Shown: positions 32,736 through 45,436 of the stretch, in pieces
Numbering within the stretch: position 1 is the first letter of the stretch
Layout: each line of letters opens with the position of its first letter
Assembly: GCA_947650285.1 (NCBI GenBank)
Contig: CANTFL010001490.1
Coordinates: forward strand, 1 to 64,000
Length of the DNA: 64,000 nucleotides
Reading direction: 5' to 3'
Source: Hyaloperonospora brassicae
Taxonomy: Eukaryota > Oomycota > Peronosporomycetes > Peronosporales > Peronosporaceae
Position numbers and translations under genes: made by a program
The notes under the pieces: model-generated
Told to the model about the DNA's origin: nothing
Databases searched by the model: none
What the model saw: the letters and a program-made list of their open reading frames with translations, nothing else

Positions 32736-33402
32736 AACCTTAGGGTCCTAATGTTTGGGGTACAACAGCACTGTCCTGCCAGACAGCGACGTCCCCCATT
32801 TTGTGCTCAGTGGAAATGATGTCCACATCAGAGAAACCGATGTATGGGAGAGGAACATACGAACGAAACACCAGGTTTGATGGGGCAGTTGGAATGAAGA
32901 TGTGATTCATAAAGATGAGTACCAACGGTAGGAACGAGCTACACCCAAAGGATAATGCACTTTTGATTTTTCTGCTTCGACCAACAAGTGTTCTTCACTT
33001 CGACGACCCGCTACCTTTTTCAGTTGCTTTATGCGGAGAGCCGGAACAAAATGAAGGCATATCGGCAAAGACACAAGCTAAGCATGGGCCGTACCGGAAG
33101 GCCTATGCATGAAGAACTTACAATAATTCTAGTAAAATAATTGATCGTGCTTAGGCCGCTTTACATCTGAGCAAGAACAGAGCGGCTGGGGTGAAGTGCT
33201 TCCGAAATTAATAGACCTGATGGTCATATTGAGGGACAGAAAATGGTTCACCCTCAGGGGAGGGGTGCCGGAGGAAAAACAGTCCTTAAAAAGTGTTGGA
33301 TCTTTGTAGGAGAGGGGATTGCAGGACCAATCAAGGAGAAGACCGTTGCCAAGATACCTCTTAATGGTACAGACAGAATAGTACTGTGGTATTTTATTGT
33401 TA

Positions 33403-33644
33403 AATTCGGTCTCTCAAAGTAGACTTGGGTATCTTATCGGTAGTCCTGACACGTACCTCTAGACCTAGGTCTATCAACGGTATACCTGATATTTTCTCGG
33501 TAGACATTGGGCTCTTACCGTAAGACATGATTCCTCAGGTTAGACCGGTCCCCTCACCGGTAGACACGGTCCTTTGTCATGAGACTTGGCCCCCTATCGG
33601 TTTACCCGTTACCTCAAGGTTAGGCTACTCCTGGCCAGTCAGAC
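33403..33644 (+). repeat. Degenerate 20-bp minisatellite, about 12 units
   Basis: Successive units of 19-22 bp end in GGTAGAC-like triplets: AAAGTAGAC, TATCGGTAGTC, ACCTCTAGAC, CAACGGTATAC, CTCGGTAGAC, TACCGTAAGAC, CAGGTTAGAC, CACCGGTAGAC, CATGAGAC, ATCGGTTTAC, AAGGTTAGGC and CCAGTCAGAC. The consensus is about ggtcCCTCanCGGTAGAC. Confidence 0.75.
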
Positions 33645-34909
33645 ATGTAATTAGTGCACCTAGCAAGGGTAAAGTAGGGAAGTTTAGGAAAAGGAATATA
33701 TCCAACACTACTTTTGTTAAGATCTCCTAAAAATTCGTCGTCTTGCTTAAAGGAATAACTTGTTCAGTCTTCTCGCCAATTCCGGGGAAGAGATACACTT
33801 TGGTCCCTCTTGTTGGAGACGATTTCTTGGCAATTTTAAGTGCATATGTACCCTTTCGAAGTGCTTGGCATGAATGTCGCCGAGTAGCAACCCCCTCATT
33901 ATCCGCTACCAGGAGCGTCTTCCTAACCTAGCGGGTAGGGAGCACAGTATAGGTCGAAGTGGTAATACCCCTGTGATCACACAAAAGTTCAGGAGCCATA
34001 ATCTACCCGAATGACTTGATTATAAGTGGACTCTTGAATGAGTCAATTGATTGGCCACCCACGGGCCTACAGAGCGACGCATATCCACTCGAAGATCAAG
34101 GTATACCCTTGCCAAGGCTAACACAGCTCAGTCTCCGTCCGAGTCCACCGAAGAGTGCAACTCTCCAGCCGACGGAACTACAAAATTAGTCAAGGTCTAT
34201 AAACAGTATCGGGGCACCCCCTCCTTAAGTCGGCAGTACGGCACAGTGAATGTTTTGGGGTCTCATGACGCAGTTTTAAGACCCCACTCCACCACAATGG
34301 TGAGCGTGCTCGTATTATAAAAGACGCGAATTTCACCGCGAGTTCTAAGGGCTCAAGCCAATCAAGAGCACCAATTTGGTAAGTTACTGGGCGACAGATC
34401 GCCAGTAACACACGAAACCGAGTCAAAGGAGCGAACGACTGACCGGACCTTAGGTGGGGTCCGGTAAACAAGGTCAAGGTTGATATATCGGACGATTAAT
34501 CTCAATACTATACCGACGTACTGGACGAGGACCCTTGGGTTATGATATCCATCATGCGCCAGAGTACTACCAGTTGAAGGTGCAACCCGAGTATCTTTGG
34601 ATCCCAAATACAAACAACCAAAGATCAACCAGACCAATTTCATACCGTTCAGGATAAAGGTGCTAGATGATACGAAGTCGAAAGACCCCGGAAAATTGAA
34701 GCCGCATCTGTGGCAAATTGATCACAATATTTTACAGTTATGTTGACTATGAGAGCGCATGGATTGCCATCTTCAGCTAAGCCAGAAAAGGCTCTGACTG
34801 GAGGATACGAGATGAGACGGGTAGCTCACGATCATGTTTTCAAATGTACTAGATGGGAAGATTGTTGTTGGCAAGAATGTTAAAATTCGAAACGCTAAGA
34901 TGATAACGT

Positions 34910-35110
34910 AAATCAAGACATCTCTCGATCAAATCAGAGATCGTGATTACGCGATCTCAAAAGAGGTCGCAAACTCTCGAATTCAAATGAGATTGTGATC
35001 CGATCAATCTCTACCAAGATTTCAAAATCTCGATTTAACCAAGATCGTGACTTTCCAATCTATACGAAATTTGCTATGACTTTATCTCAATTGAGATCGC
35101 GATCTTCTGA
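34910..35110. repeat. Degenerate GAGATC/GATCTC repeat field
   Basis: About a dozen near-palindromic GATCTC, AGATCG and AATCTC words at roughly 15-25 bp spacing in an A-rich background. Confidence 0.45.
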
Positions 35111-36018
35111 TCTCAACTAATATCTAGACTTCTTCAGAGAATAGGAGCCTAGAGCCAGGTGTATACAAGTCGGTGATGTACTGCGACGACATTGAAGATA
35201 AGGCGTATGTGGCGTAGTCCACATAGGTGAAAGGAGACGGTCTTCTGACAGTTCGGGCGTGCAGCCCCGAAAGTTCGTGATATGGATAGGACTGGTGATG
35301 TGTTAGTTTATAAGTTTAATCAGTTGACATAAAAAATGTTAATTTAGTTTTACATACACGTGTCGTTTTCTTTTTTGGGTTGAAATACAGGCCACCTGAC
35401 GTTGAGAGAATTTGCTTACTCAAACTAAATGATATCCCTGGACTATTTCTCTAGGTATTGAATCCTATCTCTACAAACTTCAACTGCGGTGGAGGCAGAA
35501 AATAATGAAAGGCGATGAAGACAAGATCGTAAGACGGCTCAAGTGGTCTAAAGGCTTGCGAATCAAGTACCCACGTTATAGACTAGGCGATTACGTAGAG
35601 ATCAGAGAGTATCAAATTGCTCACCTTACACGTATCTCGCAAATACGTGAAACCACGGTAATGTTCGGTATTGACTCGAGTCCACCTGAAAAAGCGCAAT
35701 ACGGCTTTCCGACGGGTACACATTGTGAGCAAATATCAAAGCACGAAATCGGAGACCCTTTTCTGTTTTTCATCCGTCCCAGCACTATTGAAGTTGGAAT
35801 CGACTTCTTCAACAAGCGATCGCCACTTCATTTCAATCATCCGGTTGGATATGGAAAGTGATACCAGTCCATCACCTCAAATGTATTGTATCTTTTTTTT
35901 CGCGGATCGAAATGCTAAAGGACAGCTTTCCACCCGCTATAAGAAGCATAGAAACGATGGAAGCGAAAGTGCGCAGATAAAATTAGCACTCGACTCACGA
36001 TCACAAAATATATTCTAG

Positions 36019-39000
36019 AATCGATGCAAAGAGACCAAGGAAAGGAAGAACGGACCTGACGACAATCGCAAGCGAGACATTCGATCTTTCTTGCACAATT
36101 TTTCTGTACACTAGTAATTTTTACGTGCTAAAGAAGAATCATCGGACGAATATAAGATGAAAAGAAGCTCGACCGCTAAGAATTGCATATTAGAGCTTAA
36201 GTACCCTTGTGATCGAAGAACAGGCAAGTGAGACTCTGAATCAAGGTCAATGTCGGATTCGACAGGGTAACAACAACAGCTGAACAAGGTTGTTTAGGTG
36301 GAAAAGGACGACCTATTACAACTTTTCGTTGCGCACTATGGTCAAGCTTCAGCGCAATTAAGAATCGTTGAAAGCCCTGATCGACAATGGAAACTAATAG
36401 AGCGCTATAAATGGTTCTACACTTGCTTTGGTCACGAAGCTAGGTAGGCAATATATAACCGAATCCCTAAATGTCTTTTACACCATGCGCGACGCATAAT
36501 CAAGTAGAGGAACCCGCGAAATAGCTTTTCTTTCCAAGGCTTAGGTTAGCTATAAATTTTACTCATAAATTTGAAGGGGTCAAGCATAGCAGTGATAACA
36601 TGGTGATAGGTAAAGACAACATTAACGTGTTAGGACTAAATTTAAATGTCCAAGAAAGGTAGATGCAATGAAACACATGTTTGAGTTGACACAAGACGAA
36701 AAGACACATGAAGGGACAAGAAGACATGGAGTTTCCCGACGAAACAAAGAAAGCAATCAACACAACAGTCTAGCGAGAAGAAATCTCTCCGAATATTATA
36801 TCAATCCTGAGAAACAATTGATTGGCATAACTGTTCGAGGGCAAAACTCTTTACGACGGGAACCTCGGACGAAAAATGCACATTCCCGACTACGATCTGC
36901 CCAATTTACCGGATCGCAAACCAGTTTGTGCGAATGCCTGCCATGTCGCGCGCAGCCACGAAAGAAAAGCTAAAAATACAATAGGGCGGATTCTCAGTGA
37001 TGTCGTCTTGAAGCGCAACAATGATACCGAGAAGGCATCACCATCATTTTTTGTCACTCATCTTGATGCATTACTGAGCCTTTTAAATGCCTATCGTCGG
37101 CTAAACGAATACCTAGGAAGGAGTTCATTTCGCGTACCACGCATATAAGGGATCTAAATGCACTTGTCTGAAGCACAGTAATTCTCGAAATGTGACGCAA
37201 CCCACGGAGATTCTGATCGATGACTAGACCAGAGAGGCTGCTACCTTATATTTTTTTTGCTTGTCCTTTGGACAGTCTCTGTACAAGCGACTACCAATGG
37301 GTATATCGACAGCACCAGATTAATATCAATATTGATAGGATTGAATCTTTATATACATGCCATATATAGTGTTGTATCTGGACGACCTTTAAGTAATTTC
37401 TATCAAGGAATAATACCATCTTGCTTACTTGCGCATACTCTCCTACCGCATGCAGATTCTAGCATTTTGTTGAAGGTTAAAAAATACAAATTGTGCGCAA
37501 GGATGTTAATCAACCTGACTTAACGCTACTGGTCGATGATATGAAATCTCAGGTTGAGAAACTTCTGTCTTTCAGACGATTATAATGCCACAAAATCGGT
37601 AAGAGATGAGACACTTCCAATGCATGATCAAATACTAGCGAGACATGATATTGTATGAGACAACTTTGACCAAGACTCAATATAGTTTCACAAGCGTCAA
37701 GTTACTCTCCAATTGGCGACCTTATGATACGACGGCCTTTCAGGACAACTAGCGTGCATTTACGGAGGCCTTTCTGTTTGCGTTTATAAAAAAATTGGAG
37801 CCTTTCCTCGTCTACGCGGATAATAGCGAAACCTAGATGGGTTAACTTGTTATGTAAGGCAACAAGATTTTGACATGTTATTCGCGCAGTCACCTTAAGC
37901 ATCATATCAATTTTACCACCACGGAACTAGAGCTCCTGTCAATCGTTGAGCTTTAACGCGAGGACCAAACGAAGCTTTTGAATTTTCTGTTGTGGTCCAT
38001 ACTTTCCATGAAAATTTGATTACGTAATTAAAGAAACCATCGAGTTAAGCGTTACAAGTTTAACTCTCTGAGGATAGGCTGACTATGGCATTTAAAAAAG
38101 GAAGAATGAGCACCGAAGCTGATGCCCTCTCACGCATGCTATTTGCGAACATAGAAAGTTTATCGCTTACTGACGAAGCATATACGCTTCATACGACGCC
38201 AGATTGAATACTGCATGGCCCAAATATATGCCAGCACCAAGAATAAATATAATATTCGCATTAAGGCGTCATTTCTTGCAGGTAATTACAACTTATACTA
38301 TCAGCTAAGGATTTTTTTAGGGATGCACTATTTTTGGGAATAACACCAAGTAATTGTCACTAGCAGTCTTTGTGACAACCTGATCGGCTGGTTCCGTATA
38401 AGCCTAAGCCATACGGCAATTCATCGGCAGCATAAAACAATGAAAATTAAGTTCTACTGGCCGCACATGAAAATACCCATTGCTAAACTATCTCACATAT
38501 GATCACCTGCAAGCGAGCTTGAATTCACTGAGAGAAGACGAGTACTGAATGTTTGAACCAAGAACCATACAGACGGTAAATCATTTTGATATTGTCCACG
38601 TTGATAGTATTGGACTATATAAAGGCATATGCTATAGTAAAATTTATGATTCATCAAACTACTCATAGAGTAGGATGGTTTACAGCCGAAAAAGCTATAA
38701 TGACGACGTCTGTAAGTTTTAACAGCGAGTGGCTTTGCCGATACCCGTTCCCACAAAACGTTGTACACGACCAACGGTTTGAGTTTATGGGCGAAGAATT
38801 CCATAAAATTCTACGCAGTTACTGCATGAAATCCATGCCGATCACATTTAAAAAAATGCAAGACTATGCGATAAGGGAGCGTGAGAATTCGAAATTATTA
38901 AACGTCATTCGTTGTCTCTCACGCGCAGATTGACAGATTTTTTTAAAAGCCAGTTTTGCCGTGCAAACAAGTGACATTCTATACTTAAAGCATTTCCGGG

Positions 39001-39300
39001 GCAGCTAAGTTTGAGACCAGACATTCTTTTGCGCCATCTGCACGAAGCTAACAGGAGATACATTTTAAAAAGATGGAGATAAGCTATCCTATTTGTATAT
39101 AAACGCGAGAATACTTGACGTATTGAACATTTTTTATATACGGCGATACGTGGTGATTTTAAGACCTACACTGTTTCGTGAGAAGGCCTAGGTAATGTTC
39201 GGTGAATTCTACCTTTTTCTAACTCTGCATGACAATGGAACCTTAGCAGTCGACAAAGGAGCGACAACGAAGCGTTATTAATCGGATTTTTTGACGGATT
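36019..39300 (+). pseudogene. Pol remnants of the decayed gypsy-A copy
   Basis: Recognisable pieces follow. MHIPDYDLPNLPDRKPV begins the reverse transcriptase at 36876 (compare the intact RFPDYELPIQPDYKPV). LNAYRRLNEYLGRSS lies near 37085 and YKRLPMGISTAP at about 37280. An RNase H piece is near 37800. An integrase piece, EWLCRYPFPQNVVHDQRFEF, starts at about 38730. There are stops every few dozen codons. Confidence 0.85.
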
Positions 39301-39983
39301 GATGGTCAAATGAAGTGAAATGAAGATTTGGTCAGGGTTGGTAAGGCAACCTATTAGTAAATCCATTATTAACATCTATTTTGACTCGGTAATACCCCTC
39401 AGAAAGACTTGCGGACCAATTAACCCTCTGCAAGCCATATTTGTTATGGGCTTTTTTTGCTCTGGTACGTAGCGATCTACTTAGATGGCGATGAATACAG
39501 GCGCGACAATTGTAGCTGGATTTCTTGTAGCGGGAAGACATGAAAATATAAATGCTCGAAAAATGTACCCATAGTGATCAATCGCTTTGTCAAAAGATGA
39601 GACCAGATAAGTGTATACATACTTCAGCTATCGCTTCTCTATCGTTCAATCTGTCTAAACTAACATGCTGTGCACACAATTATGTGCCACGACGACCAAG
39701 CCGTCTTCACATGCAGATTTGCGTCTTTATTGTAACTTCAATTAGACACTTTATTTCTCGTGACAAAGACATTGATCATTGGTTTTCAGTAATTCAGGTC
39801 GGTTTACGAATCATCATTTGGTTCAATGACGAGTTTGTCCAATTACGCCACAAGTGGTCGATACAAAATGTGCGCGTAAAACTATTGGGCTGACGGGACT
39901 ATAAAATTTTTTCTATACCTTTTTACGGACCTTAATAAACAATCTATATTATTCTATCACTTCATTTTTTCGTACTATAGGGG

Positions 39984-40016
39984 ATTCCAGAACAATCGTT
40001 TCGATTGTTCTGGAAT
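39984..40016. other. Perfect 15-bp inverted repeat, 3-nt loop
   Basis: ATTCCAGAACAATCG, loop TTT, and its exact complement. It could be a cruciform or RNA hairpin; no gene is adjacent to assign a role. Confidence 0.8.
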
Positions 40017-40457
40017 TTTTGACCGACATGTGCACTGCATACACCATTACACAAGCTGCTGTCTCACCACTTGGTCGTTATGAACGACGCCATAGTTTTC
40101 ACTTGCAATGTGAAACCACAGTGCAAAATTCAGCATATAACGCCCATTACTCGTAGTATGCACTCATTGTTTCTGACCTGATTGATCACTCGATTTGGGT
40201 TCGAATACATCACTGACGTATTTTATTAAATGATGAAAGTCCTGATGCCACAATGCTTAGTCTTAATCTATGCATATCCTCACTATAGTTGTCTTGCAGG
40301 TTCTTAGACTCGTTACTGTGCATTCTGATTTCGATTTGTCCCGTCGCCATAGTCTTCGACTTAACCTCCCGTCTCTTTTTAATCTGCTTCGAATTTTTAT
40401 AACACAAACATGACCCATGCATGATGCATAAGTCTTTACACTCTCATCTTTGCTTTA

Positions 40458-40484
40458 GCTCCGTCGCGCAATAAGCGACGGAGC
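40458..40484. other. 10-bp GC-rich inverted repeat, 7-nt loop
   Basis: GCTCCGTCGC and GCGACGGAGC around GCAATAA, unusual in an AT-rich setting. Confidence 0.75.
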
Positions 40485-42250
40485 GTTCTGCACAAACTGC
40501 AATTATTTTGTCGTGTTGCTAGTTTATGTATTGTACACTTCCCAGCCGACATATTGCAAGCATCTTTTCTTCAATTGAATTGATAGACATTAAATGTGAA
40601 ATTTAGGGTGCATACCACTGGCTTGACGATAACAATGATGGGTCCTTGAAATACAGGAGATACCACAGCTTCTTGGTAGACGAAAGATTAAACTCAAAGA
40701 ACCGATTGGAACAGAACGACGACTTGGCGTATCAGCAAATTTAAAAAAAAAACTACTTAAAGCGTCAAGTAAAGCTAAAACATCGACTCAATGAGCCTGC
40801 TAGCCCAACAATCTTATTGCCTTCGTTCAAAATACTCGATAATTTACAGTGTTTACGACCAGTGCTCAGGAATGTATGGCGAAATTGGCTCGTAAGTTCG
40901 AAACGATCATGCGAAATAAGCAATACACTTTTTTAGTTATGGATTTCAACTGATAATTATACATTTATATGCAATAATATATCCAAGTTATCTCTTAAAA
41001 AGAAATGTAAGACTACATTTTAAAAAAATCCAAAATTTATTTCCTAGGTGGCTGAAACGCTTTCACAATTGTACTAAGTAATATTATCTTTCAATTATTG
41101 TCACAGAGGGCTATACTTATTCTCTCCGTGGTAGTTCCACAACTTTTCTCCATCGATACATCCTCAACACCAGGCTTTTACTACTACAAATTCGTCTTAT
41201 AAATCTCTGAGACTTAATTAGTTGAAGAACAAGTACACTTATACTTTTGCTCAATATACCCACTAGTATGGCTACACAGGCGACGAGTCACTCAAATTAC
41301 GCAGCATCATTGAAGAATTGGTCAAGGTAAATAGTAAACCGTCGTTTCACGTGATGAAGATCCTACAATAACGCGCCCAACGGGTAATGAACACATTTGA
41401 GCTCCGAATCTGTTTCCAGAAAGATGTTCCGCTACTGCGCTAAAAAATCTTCAATTCACTCAAGTATATGAGACGAAAATTAGCACAAATAGGATCGATG
41501 AGCAGCTCATAGTCCAAATGTTTGGCTCAAAGGGATATCTCGCAGTTTGTGGAGGACCATGGCTTCCCTACGTAATGGACAATAATACGTCATCCAGATT
41601 CCTAGCACTGACGAGAATTGTTGAAGTAGTAAGCTATTATATGACATATTGTATCTCAAAGCTCGATACAATGAGGTTACATAAAAGCAGATGCAAGCTC
41701 ATGATTACGTAAGTTATAATTAATACCACAAATATTAGGAACGTCTTGCGCGTCGGTACTTTCCATGAATACCGTTTAATCTTATTTTACCATGGGGATT
41801 GGACATCGATGAAGATATTCTTTTGTTCTGAGTGCAGCGTGCGCGTCAATTGTACAATACAATATTAAATCTATCAGAGCTAGCGGAGATCTATTCATGT
41901 TCGTGTAAAACAAATACCCCGTATTGAAAACATAAAAATTAAGTTGAAGGCCGATTGCACTCGGTACATCGAGTCCACAACATGGATAAACTCGATGTCT
42001 TATGTTGCAGATCGTAGTGCGTCATTTAAAATAACCAGGGCCTTAATAATAATATCAACCTGAACCGACCTACGCCTGCTCATTATTTTTAAGCGATTTA
42101 ATCTGCAAATTGCCACATACGAGGCGATTATATAATTAATAAGTGTAGAAATATTTTGAAACATCTAGTTCTTAAACCAAAACGCGTTCTTAGCCTCAGG
42201 GTAATCACCAAATTTCATCAATACTGATATTGCTCATTACTACGACGTCG

Positions 42251-42530
42251 CTACTCGAGTTTTTGATGGAACTGATCGTACTCCTGTGCATCTAGTAGTA
42301 CAGGCGGATGCCGAAACGACGAAGGCATCTTGATCCGATCTTCATCGATCGGCTGGCAATTTGACGCACGGAGCAAACTTTTCTTAGCGCATGTAACGCC
42401 TTCAAAACCGTACAAACCGTTTAAGCGGATTAAGATAGCGTCAGCCGCCTTTTGAGGGATGGCTAGACATTTTGATGAGGATGCAGCAATTTGCGGTTCA
42501 GCAACCTTCTTCGTCAAAAGCGCCTAATGT
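42251..42530 (-). pseudogene. Unidentified coding island, probably a 3' exon relic
   Basis: Minus-strand frame of about 90 codons without an ATG at its start. It is richer in GC than its surroundings and has protein-like composition (KAADAILIRLNGLYGF, SSFRHPPVLLDAQEYDQF). An AG preceded by a pyrimidine/A run (ATTAACATTAG) just upstream could be a splice acceptor. I do not recognise the family. Confidence 0.35.
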
Positions 42531-45241
42531 TAATCATAAAAAGGTTTGGGATACAGGCTAATTTAGCATATCATAAACTCAGCGTTCGTGTGCGTTTAAA
42601 CCAAATAATTCATCGTACTTACAAAATATACAATAATTACGACGGGTTTTGTCCAACGGATCGTAAACGAATATATGTCCTTTACACAGCGAAAGACACT
42701 CGTAGCTAATTTGTTAGCATAAATTAATATTTCGTCTCCAAACTCATAAGTTATATTACGATATCTGCTTTTAGCATGTCTAAGCTCCTCGTAACTTTTG
42801 GCTTTCAACTATTACATTAAAATTATGACGTCGCACATTTACCTGCGCTGCGAGAAAATCACTCATATTGTTTATAACAGTGATATGGCAAAATAAGCGA
42901 GCCGATCGGCCATCCCGGTTTTACCAATTATCGAACTATATAGCGGTAGCGTTTCAAAAATGCGAGGCTGTGTGGGTCGTATACATTGACCGTATATTTT
43001 ATTTGAGGCATGTACGACGTTATTTAAGCAAATTAAACGACCGGATGTATACAGCCTTCACGCTTATCAATATTAACCCTGTAACACTTTCGAATGTCGC
43101 CGATACACGATAAGATTGTTCAGCTTCGACCACAAATGATCAGGAGATCTTCTGTGAATATTTCTAAGCGAGTGCGTATCACCTTGAATATGGACCTTCA
43201 AAACCTCCCATTATAATGACAATCACAGTCAGAGGTACATACCACAGAAAAATTATACTTGACGAAACAAGCAATCGGTAAAAAAATAAGTTGTACATTC
43301 TCAGTCCATATATTTCGGTACATCTGCTGAATAAGACGTCTAGTTCATTCGGCCGCTAATAAAAATAAAATCCTTGTAGAAGTCTGGACCCATGGGTTGG
43401 CCTAAAGCAAGACATTCCAATAGCTTAAATTACTCCAGCGATGCATTTAAATTTGCTAGCGAAGCGGCCGCACATCCTGACATTATTTTGACCCGTAGAT
43501 AATTTAACACATACGCACATATGTGCTCCCATATATTAATAGTTTATTCTACCAAAAACTTAAACTCACTGAGCCATAGGTCCAGGTGACCGCTCATCGT
43601 AGTATCATGTAATCTATGAATTATTTCGGTAATATGATTTTTGTCTGTGGAGAAACCAGTTAGCGGGCTGTCTCCGACATTCTTCTGTAGCCCAACACGC
43701 CTCAATAGATGGAATATATGTGTATTCTTGCACTTGCTGATGATCGTTGGTCTAAGTATAATAATATATCGCGTTAGGGAGCACGTAGCAGAGCTATAAT
43801 GTCATATTTGGCACAAGCCACACGGATACGTTCGTTATAGACGACGACAGCGTCGTTATATGACCAAGCTATTATGTAGGCCTGAAAGATAACATCCGTT
43901 TCAAAATTGGGGCTTACTCGGCAAAACTCCCCCTTGCCATTTAGTTTCAAAGAGAATACATCGACAAAACATTTATTGAAAGAAAAAAGGCGATTGGGTC
44001 TCATTGCGCAATAAAGTATGATCGGTACCGATAACAAAAATCTTGCGAACAAGAATATGAATCCAAGTTTGACTGAATAATAACATATGACAAGTAGATC
44101 TATGTCACATTATGGGTATTCTTCTCTTTCATTTTTTACGGGCAATATTTTTTACGCAAAAGAACGGATATAACCATATGTATCTACTTGGATCAGAGCT
44201 CATCCAATGGGAAAGTCAGATGTCTTGTAGACGACACTTAAGGTCCTTCGACGTTCTAGCAAAGTAAATATGGGTGCCTCAATGAGATCATAAAAACTAA
44301 AAGCATCAAATTTGTACTAGCCCAGCACCTATCCAAATACTTTGAAGAGACAAAATTATGGCCTAGCCATATCTGCGTATTATGCATTTTACTTATTATA
44401 TATCTGGCAAGGACATGCCACTTAAGCGATTCTTTGCAGATCTTCGGAACTAGTAATTAAATGGTCTTAACCTTAAGGGTATGCGCTTGTTATCCTCACG
44501 TACTACTAAAAGACTTAAAAACAAATAATATTTACACACAAGAATGCATATTGGCATTTAATTTTACAGTTTATTTGTTTGCATGCACTTAATTACACAC
44601 CATTAACGATAATCATCACAAGTCATACCCTTTTTATCGCTCTGTTGCTGCACGACATCGAAAAGAATGTAATTACATTTAAACATATATATGACATCGA
44701 TAAGTTCCTATCAATGATGATACAAGTCGATTAAATAACTACGTAGAAAGTAATAAGCCGTACGGTATTATGAGCCTTTGTCCGATCATATCCCCAGGAA
44801 ATCTATATGCAGTCTGCAGAGCATCACAGATTTGCAAATGTTATTGGAAAGAACTTCCGGCAAATTCAAGTGCACTGAACATGTTCCATCCTACCACTAT
44901 AGATACTATTGTCTGAGCCAAGCAGGTGGCTTTAAATTGGCTTATCTTAAAAATAAAAACTATTGTCTGAGCCGAGGACGTGGCTTAATTTAGCTGATCA
45001 TAAGCACTAAAAGCCCGACACTGGAAATTTGGCCTTCTGATCGAATTTAGGCGTAAAATGATTGAGCGTATTTCAACGCACCGATCCCGGCGTGGGAATT
45101 TAAATAAATAATTCGTAAATGACGTCTAATTGTTACCCCGAATAGGTAACAGCCGGGATTTTAGTACTAAGTTCCTTAAAATGGGTCAATTTATGGCGTG
45201 CGCCTTTACCGAGGAGGGATGAACAATAAAATATTTATATA

Positions 45242-45294
45242 TCGAGAGAGAGGGAGAAAGAGAGAGATACAGAGAAGAGAGAGAGAGAGAGATT
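45242..45294 (+). repeat. Imperfect (GA)n microsatellite
   Basis: GA-rich run broken by a few substitutions. Confidence 0.9.
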
Positions 45295-45360
45295 AAAAAA
45301 ATATATAGTACGAAACATTTTCAAATCAGATAGCCGCTTTAAAAAGATACATGATGGCAC

Positions 45361-45436
45361 TGCCCTAGAGCGGGTATCGATCTACATACTTTAGGTCCCA
45401 ATGCATATGGCGCACTACTTACTAAATCCCCATCTT
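45361..45436 (-). other. tRNA-like sequence, possibly a SINE or tRNA relic
   Basis: Minus strand: GGATTTAGTAAGTAGTGC resembles an A box, and ATCGATACCCGC followed by TCTAGGGCA resembles the T-arm and acceptor end. The 5' acceptor arm does not pair, so it is not a working tRNA. Confidence 0.25.

Larger units (their letters stand above)
31516..36018. other. About 4.5 kb of unassigned DNA inside the gypsy-A relic
   Basis: No homology to the other elements here that I can see. It includes a 20-bp minisatellite (33403-33644), a GATC/AGATCG-rich stretch (34910-35110), a tRNA-like site near 32680 and a plus-strand frame of about 118 codons at 35505-35861 with no recognised domain. It could be one or more old insertions of another class. 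Confidence 0.5.
31040..39446 (+). mobile_element. Decayed gypsy-A copy with a large internal insertion
   Basis: 31048-31170 matches the last half of the gypsy-A LTR and the palindrome after it. 31250-31515 matches the start of gag. 36019-39300 matches from the Gag zinc-knuckle region to the end of integrase. About 39350-39446 is a shortened 3' LTR (CTTGCGGACCAATTAACCCT compared with the intact sequence). All frames are broken. Many changes are toward A or T. The left LTR is cut off exactly where the copy B 3' LTR ends. Confidence 0.85.

Noticed and set aside
33403..33644. CRISPR-like array
   Set aside because: The units are contiguous and degenerate with no unique spacers, and the genome is eukaryotic.
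35505..35861. 118-codon frame as a gag or host gene
   Set aside because: No similarity to gypsy-A gag or any family I know, and the surrounding DNA is decayed. Left as unassigned.
39552..39893. 113-codon frame with ATG in AT-rich DNA
   Set aside because: Mixed hydrophobic and basic composition, no domain, no promoter motif; chance frames of this size are expected across 13 kb.
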